DNA of 64,000 bases, from assembly GCA_949152475.1 (NCBI GenBank), contig OX424560.1:1178001-1242000 (forward strand). The letters are read 5' to 3'. The translations under genes were made by a program, and so were the position numbers. This DNA comes from Terebella lapidaria (Eukaryota; Annelida; Polychaeta; Terebellida; Terebellidae). Every line of letters begins with the position of its first letter. The stretch's first letter is position 1. Below are positions 58,211 to 64,000 of the stretch, in pieces. A model generated the notes under the pieces. That model had not been told where the DNA came from. It searched no databases and worked only from the letters and a program-made list of their open reading frames with translations.

Positions 58211-61200
58211 TCAGGTATCACCGAGTGCGGTAGGCACAGGCGCGTACCCGTCCTTCTTGGTGTCCCCGTTGAGATGTACCTTCCCAACCCCGGATTCTCC
58301 CACCAGGTGTTGTATCTCGAGCTCAAGGGGCGAGCTGAGGCGACCGTTGCGACGTGCGGCGTTTGACGTTGAGTTCTGAGAGTGGATCGAGTTCGACGGA
58401 CTCCTACGGTCCTCTGCATATGTCACCTGGGTCACGTGGGCAGATGGTGAGCGTGTCCGGATCAGAGGCTTGAGGCACTGCTGGCCACACGGGCAACAGT
58501 TGTCGTGTAAGTGAGCCAACACCTGGAAGGACACAACGGATATGTATGAGTAGCAGAGTAGTTTGCTCTTACCCAACTCTCAAAAAGACGGAAACCAAGA
58601 ATGACGTCGAGCTTGATTAATGGACAACAAGCGAAAAAAAGGATAAAATGGAATCATGCATTGCGCTGTAGTGAGTGTGGAGTAAATTCTGACACCAACA
58701 CACCGAGCTTTGCTATGCACGTGCCTTTAATTTGTCACTCAAGCACATCAAATTCGTGGATATAATTTTTCGGGAGGAGTGCTTTTCGCGGGGCTGGGCA
58801 TAATTGAATTCGGAAATCGTCCTAGTCGAAATACAAGTTTCATTGACACAAGGGATCAAATTCCAGCAAGACAAGAAAAATATGTTTTTTGACAGACGGA
58901 AGAAACAACATACAAATGAACATCTAGAGAATGTACCAACATCGAGAAGACGTACAAACACTGCAAGTTACATCACTTGACAAACACACACACACAACAT
59001 GAGGGAGGTTGCAATCTCAATCGACTGGTTTTAACTCCAGGTTACATACATCAAAAAGGTTTGGTCGACGGGTGTCAGAATTTACGTCTTCTCGAGTCTG
59101 TGGGTGAACAGAAGTGCCGACTCACCTCTCCATTGAAGAAACAGAATATCAGGGAGACAAACACGCCCTGGAAATATACACAGTATATCCTTACTCTTCC
59201 AGCAAACATTTAGCTTGATTCTAGATTAATGACATGCTAGAATATTTGCTATATTTGGGATGCCAATTTCGGTGACACCAAAACTGAATTTCAACTGGCC
59301 CAACCTGTGAGTTGATGACAATCATGGTGGTATATTCGTAAGCCTTCACGTTGGCGTCAGGTCTGTATATTGTCAAAATAAGCTGTACACCAAACAGGGG
59401 AATCAACATGAATGCTGCCTTCAGGCCTCGTCTGAAACAAATAAACGAACGGGCGTTTTAGGAGAGGCTGATCAGCCAATAACCTCTTTGGATATCAAAC
59501 CAGAGGTCAGGATCATTTACCTTTTTTTTTTAATTCTAGGAATCTCGCGGTATCGTTTGTTGCATGTCAATGTAAAATTGCTGAAGTCAGTGTGTAACGC
59601 AGGGGTTATGGTGTATCATACCTGAAACTGCTGGGTTCGTGTGGATGTGAATGGAGTTTGAACAACAAAATCCTCAGGATGTTGCACAGAAACACAATAT
59701 TCAACTGCAAATGAGCACAGAAACATCTAACCAACTTGCCATTTGCGTGTTCACATTTCAAAACGAGTTCAGTGGATAAAAGCAACATCATGAGAGCCAA
59801 CAGGTATTGAGTACTCACAACTATACAGAGCAGGTTAGGTGCATACACGACCCACTCTAGACTGCCCAAACTGAACGCCCAACAGCTGAAACAACAACAT
59901 ATCATCAAGCAACATATCTATTTCTGATTAACCATTCCATATCATTTCGACTGTTTTGTCTTACACACACCTGTCATTATTGTAGATAACTCGAAGTATG
60001 CTGTAGATGACTGCAGATATTGCTGGGAATCCTGAAGAACGGACGACAAACAGTGCACAATTAAAATTACATGTAACATAAGAACACCATCGGTTGATGA
60101 GGTTGAATTTTGTATCGCTCTCAAACGTCTACTACTATGAATGTAAGACACTGACCCCAGCCGAAGAAGTAGAGAGTGAGCAGGGATTTTGGAGGTTGGA
60201 AGGCCCTCGAGATGAGCCGGTGAAGATAGTACCCTTCACAGAACATCCACGAGTAGGTGGTACTGTCCAGGTAAATCTTGAAGAAGGACAACACCCGACA
60301 CCAAACCTGCAACATTCCGGAATATCGTGATACTTCAGCATCATTGCTTCTTCAGTCAACTCAGTAACTTTGATGCTTGCGATAGGGTACCCTACTTGCC
60401 ATTCATCCTTTCGGCGTTTTTCTTCAGATTTGGCAATCTTTTTAACTAGGCATATGCGAATATCAGGTGTGCAAGAAGCACGTCCATACTTTACAACATA
60501 TGCATACGTTGGTGTGTTTACTGTATATGCTTTGACCAGCTCGATTTAGGTTGATGACCAAATACTGGTGATATTGATAACTAACCATACAGTGATTACA
60601 AACAATGCAAGACCACATTATTGTGATATAAAACAAGCTAATCTCTGTTTAATGCCTGACGTACCGGGTTCTGTTTCATGACGGCCTGGTCAACCATAAT
60701 ATTGGTCAGCTTCTCGTGGTGTACCAGCATGTACCAGAGAATGACGGCGACTGAGCGAAGCAGCAGGGCTAGGAAGAAGTTGATGTGGACCCGGATCCTG
60801 TGCTGGCGACTCAGGTCTCTGCAGCGATAGAGGCAATTAATAAAAAAAGGTGCCAAATATGGGGTAGGAAAAGTTCATTCTTCACAGAACCTCGAATTCA
60901 TTAACAATTCCTGAAAACGATCAGGAATGCTGTCTGGTTTTGCAAATTGAGATAAAAGAGACGATATTCTGATTGCTTATTGGTTATGGCACATTACAAT
61001 ACATGGTAGTGGTGTCACTGTTTTCGGGGAGGGGTTGTTAATCAGGGACAAAAAGAGGCTTACGGGGTAATGGTACCTCCAGCCTATCCAAATCATGGGA
61101 TACCAAGCTACGCAGCTACAACCTTGAGTTGTAAGACGAACAATTCTCCAGTCTTACAAAACAGTTAGTAGCGTTCTATAATGCTAGGAGAAATTCAGTG

Positions 61201-63711
61201 ACTAATGATCGCTTTTGCACGTGACAAGTCTGTAGATGTTTACTTCTTTAATTAGTGATAAATCCTCCGAGATTTACTGCTGTTATTACCAAGGGAGAGA
61301 GAAATGGCCGAGTAACCTGGGTATAAGACGGGATGGACTGTCCATGGTCAAGTCGAGCGGAATATTGTCTGATTACAGACCGAGCAGAGAGCTTTTAGGT
61401 ATATATAGCTAGAATGTGACCTTGGCATATGTCAGGGTCATAAAATGGTAATATCCCCCATAGACATAAAAAGCACCTATATATCCCTCACCAAGTTCAC
61501 GTGTATACATAAATCACAGTCTAATAACCGTGAGGAATCGAATCATGAGAACCTTACACATACCACAGTGGGGGTTACTCACCTGAACATGAAGAAGATT
61601 ACAATCGAGGGAAGCACCAACAGAATGCTGGCCACATTACAACCCACACATATGTACACGCTCACCAGGAAACTCTGCACAAAAGAGAATGCAGACGGTG
61701 TTTACGCGTTACCTGGTTACATTATGAAATGGACTTGACATTTTCCCATCACATAATTACTAATAACAAGAGGCATATTCTCTGGTTGTCGACGGATTTC
61801 CCAATATGGATATTTTGGAAAACAACATTATCATGATTATATAATAACGGTAATATTACAGTCTTAACTGACGAATCTTCAGTCAGGAAATGTTTACCTC
61901 AATATCCACACAATCCCGGTAGTCCGTCCACTCCAGACCACGATTCATGACCCAAGTGGCGTTGACAGTGCACTCTTTTATTGCTCGCCCTGTTAAAGAT
62001 ACGTGACAAAAACCAGAATGGAACAGTGAAGAGTTTCGATCCTCTAATGAGCTTTGGGTTGATTGGGTGCTAGCCTTTGTGGAGAAAGCAGCGTCTGAAC
62101 TTAACTGCAAAAGTTCAAATCTACCTCCCAAAATCGATCAGCCCAATCTGTATGTTACACGGGTTCTATGACGTGCTTTTGTCTTTAAAATATTTCAGTA
62201 AGAGCTTTTAGTAACTGTTGCTAATGGACATATGAAAATATCTTGCTAGGATATGACTCAAAACTCCGTTGCCAAAGTTTCGCATTTGGCGATAAAATGA
62301 GCTCACATATAATGAATATTACGGTCATACGTTTCAATTGAAATAAATAAAGTAACCCAAAGGCTAAGCAAGGTTGCCGGAGCAATGCTTAGTGTTAAAC
62401 CCTAACATCTTTGCCCTTTTGACCTTTAATGTTCATTGAAGGTCAATTTCAAGGTCACCTGTAAATTTGCCATGTATGACTTCCCATTTGAATGTGCCAA
62501 TATTCAAGCTCTATCTTAAAGTGTTCTAGGAGTTTACTCAATACAGCTCCCATTATGACGAGGAAGGAAGAATAGCGTGAATTTTTAATAATAAAAATTG
62601 GATGCAATTTCCAAAATGTCCAAAAATTGGAAATCTCTCAAAACGATTCGTGACTTGGTTTGGGATAAAAAAAATTTTTTTTCTCCGACCCATCGAAAAA
62701 TCAAATGGCCACCACACGCAGATCGGCAATTTAGGGGCAAGGAAAGTTATACATATCGCAAATGTACATAAGGGGAATCTTTCAAAAAAAAATCTCAAAA
62801 TTGTTTGAACAGTTTCATTTTTTTTTTAGAAAAATCAGAAATTGGCTGTTTTACGTCAAAAATGGCCACTATTTTGAAAAGAACAGGAAATCTAAACACT
62901 GAAAAACACAACCCTCTTGAAATATTTTTTGGCATTTTTGTGCAGAATTGTTCAGAAAGATTCAATCGTAAACCTTAAAGATAAAACTGTGGACCAAAGA
63001 CGACGGATGACAGACACAATGCCACGGTAAAATGCCACCTAAAAATTACATCAACGAAAGCATGTTTGTCCGACTTACGTGTTTCCAAGGCGCCGTCCAT
63101 GAAGGACGGGCAAGTGCGTGTCTCCTTGGTGCCGGGCCTGGCGTCATCCCAGCAGCTGTAGCCATCCCAGGTGCGGAGACACACCTTGTCCAGCTGCTCC
63201 GGAGCTGGGGTGGTCCTCTGGCGGTGACAGCAGGCCGCAGCCGACTGACAACAGGACCGCCACCGCCGACACTCCTCATCGAGCAGAGTCGTACACACCT
63301 GGGGGTAGATACACAACACCTTAATATCGTCATTTGAAATTCAATGCATGTTAACAATCACTCTCACAAATTATTTTCTTGCGCAGCAGACTATATTTTG
63401 ACTTCAAGTCATGCTCTCATGCGTACCAGTTGCATGGCTGTCTCGTTGCCAGTCTCAGGATAGACAGGACCATCGAAGGTGGCCTGCGACTCATTTCTGA
63501 AGTCCAGAGACTCGAACGGGTAGCGTGCTGTTAGTAGCTTCTTGGCCTGGAACAGGTAGGTGTAGCACATGGTACACGACCTGTGGTGGAACTGATCCAC
63601 TGACAGGTAACCATGGCGATCCGCACACAGGTACTGCAGTGGGTGGAACGAGTCGCCATCTCCAGTGTCGGAGGCCACCAGGGGCAGGAGGGCTGACAAC
63701 AGGAGGATCAT
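58211..63711 (-). CDS. class B (secretin family) GPCR, calcitonin/CGRP-receptor-like, 12 coding exons
   Basis: Exons on the minus strand, all GT-AG and phase-matched: 63427-63711, 63079-63298, 61898-61989, 61583-61674, 60665-60818, 60156-60306, 59971-60031, 59819-59885, 59622-59704, 59305-59431, 59126-59167, 58211-58522. They join to 561 residues. MILLLSALLPLVAS is a signal peptide. Residues about 96-199 form the hormone-receptor domain (EECRRWRSCC, CLRTWDGYSCWDDA, then KECTVNATW...WTDYRDC), with possible N-glycosylation at NES, NET and NAT. TM1 is VGCNVASILLVLPSIVIFF. TM2 is RIRVHINFFLALLLRSV. TM3 is TTYSWMFCEGYYLHRLI with Cys at its start. ECL2 has the DSCW motif. TM6 starts after RGLKAAF, and TM7 contains LIFCFFNGEV. 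The tail is Ser/Thr-rich with a Cys cluster (NCCPCGQQC). The ligand would be a peptide hormone, with signalling through Gs inferred from the family. The ATG follows a splice acceptor directly, so an untranslated 5' exon probably lies beyond the window. Confidence 0.88.
62340..63035 (-). repeat. hairpin-ended repeat in intron 2 of the receptor gene
   Basis: Reverse-oriented member of the 29527-31067 family. Its right end (GGTTGCC...CTAAGC in reverse) is near 62350, TGACCT/AGGTCA repeats are at 62418-62460, and AAAATGGCC segments follow. The left part, with CCTTAAAGATAAAACTGT and ACACAATGCCACGGTA, ends near 63030. It lies between coding exons 2 and 3. Confidence 0.55.
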
Positions 63712-64000
63712 CTGTGAATGGAACAGCCGATATTGAAACGTTGAGGAACTGGAGACTCACGTCTTTATGTAACAGCTAATACTGAATCGTCATAAAACAG
63801 GAGGAACATCTGTAAATGGAACAGCTATTGCTGGAACGTCACACTTCAGGGAGGTCAGCTGTAAATGGAACAGTCACCTCAATAAACATCGAAACGTTAA
63901 ATAACAGCTGAAACATCCGTAAACAAAATAGCAGGAGATATGCATGTGAATGGGATTGCCAATAAACAGGAATAACATATAGGAAGTTTACAGACTGCCC
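63712..64000. other. upstream intron of the receptor gene with a weak tandem repeat
   Basis: The splice acceptor CACAG abuts the ATG. Upstream, TGTGAATGGAACAG or TGTAAATGGAACAG recurs three times (about 63712, 63812 and 63860) in a loosely repeated AACAG/GAAACG context, suggesting a decayed minisatellite. No exon is seen. Confidence 0.45.

Noticed and set aside
63046..63357. Overlapping frames on both strands around 63.0-63.36 kb
   Set aside because: Only the minus frame with the hormone-domain cysteines, bounded by CAG and GTAAGT, is a real exon; the others are shadows.

Overview
The window is nuclear DNA of an animal, most likely a marine invertebrate. Genes are split into short exons by AT-rich introns, TACATGTA-type palindromes are common, and there are many diverged non-autonomous transposons whose repeats are rich in AGGTCA/TGACCT words. 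The overall look (pearl/Helentron-like repeats, Crypton-like gene, invertebrate class B receptor) suggests a lophotrochozoan, perhaps a mollusc, but no sequence here names the species.

Two intact multi-exon genes bracket the window. At the left, 578-9691 (+) holds a 16-exon gene whose splice phases all agree. It encodes a 788-residue protein with two N-terminal zinc fingers followed by a Crypton-like tyrosine-recombinase core. Its introns carry a 183-bp minisatellite, several members of a repeat family with terminal hairpins, and a 437-bp miniature LTR element (TRIM) with identical LTRs that contain a tRNA-like Pol III promoter. At the right, 58211-63711 (-) holds a 12-exon class B (secretin family) GPCR of 561 residues with a hormone-binding domain and seven membrane helices, probably of the calcitonin/CGRP-like group.

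Between them lie three non-genic zones. From 13550 to 20740 is a 7-kb satellite built from a 20-bp monomer, then a 60-bp trimer, then higher-order blocks repeated at 901 and 722 bp. It is followed by a short array of GTTACA/AGTCCA boxes. From about 21 to 57 kb the DNA is a mosaic of diverged copies of the same modules that make up the receptor locus. At 44.98-46.93 and 52.61-54.33 these contain pseudo-exons 1-4 of the receptor (signal peptide, hormone domain, TM1) with a shared in-frame stop, but no TM2-TM7 exons. An older fragment is at 33.9-34.3 kb. One piece (46.85-50.08 kb) was recently duplicated in tandem.

Later insertions sit in this mosaic, and paralogous modules show the empty sites for two of them: a 732-bp TTAA-flanked foldback MITE (33077-33808) and a 6.5-kb element with long inverted repeats and a 3-bp target duplication (36718-43228). 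The larger element holds a broken Pif1/Helitron-type helicase gene. It was itself hit by a 5'-truncated LINE, which was hit in turn by a 284-bp retro-repeat, so the order of insertion can be read as a nested stratigraphy.
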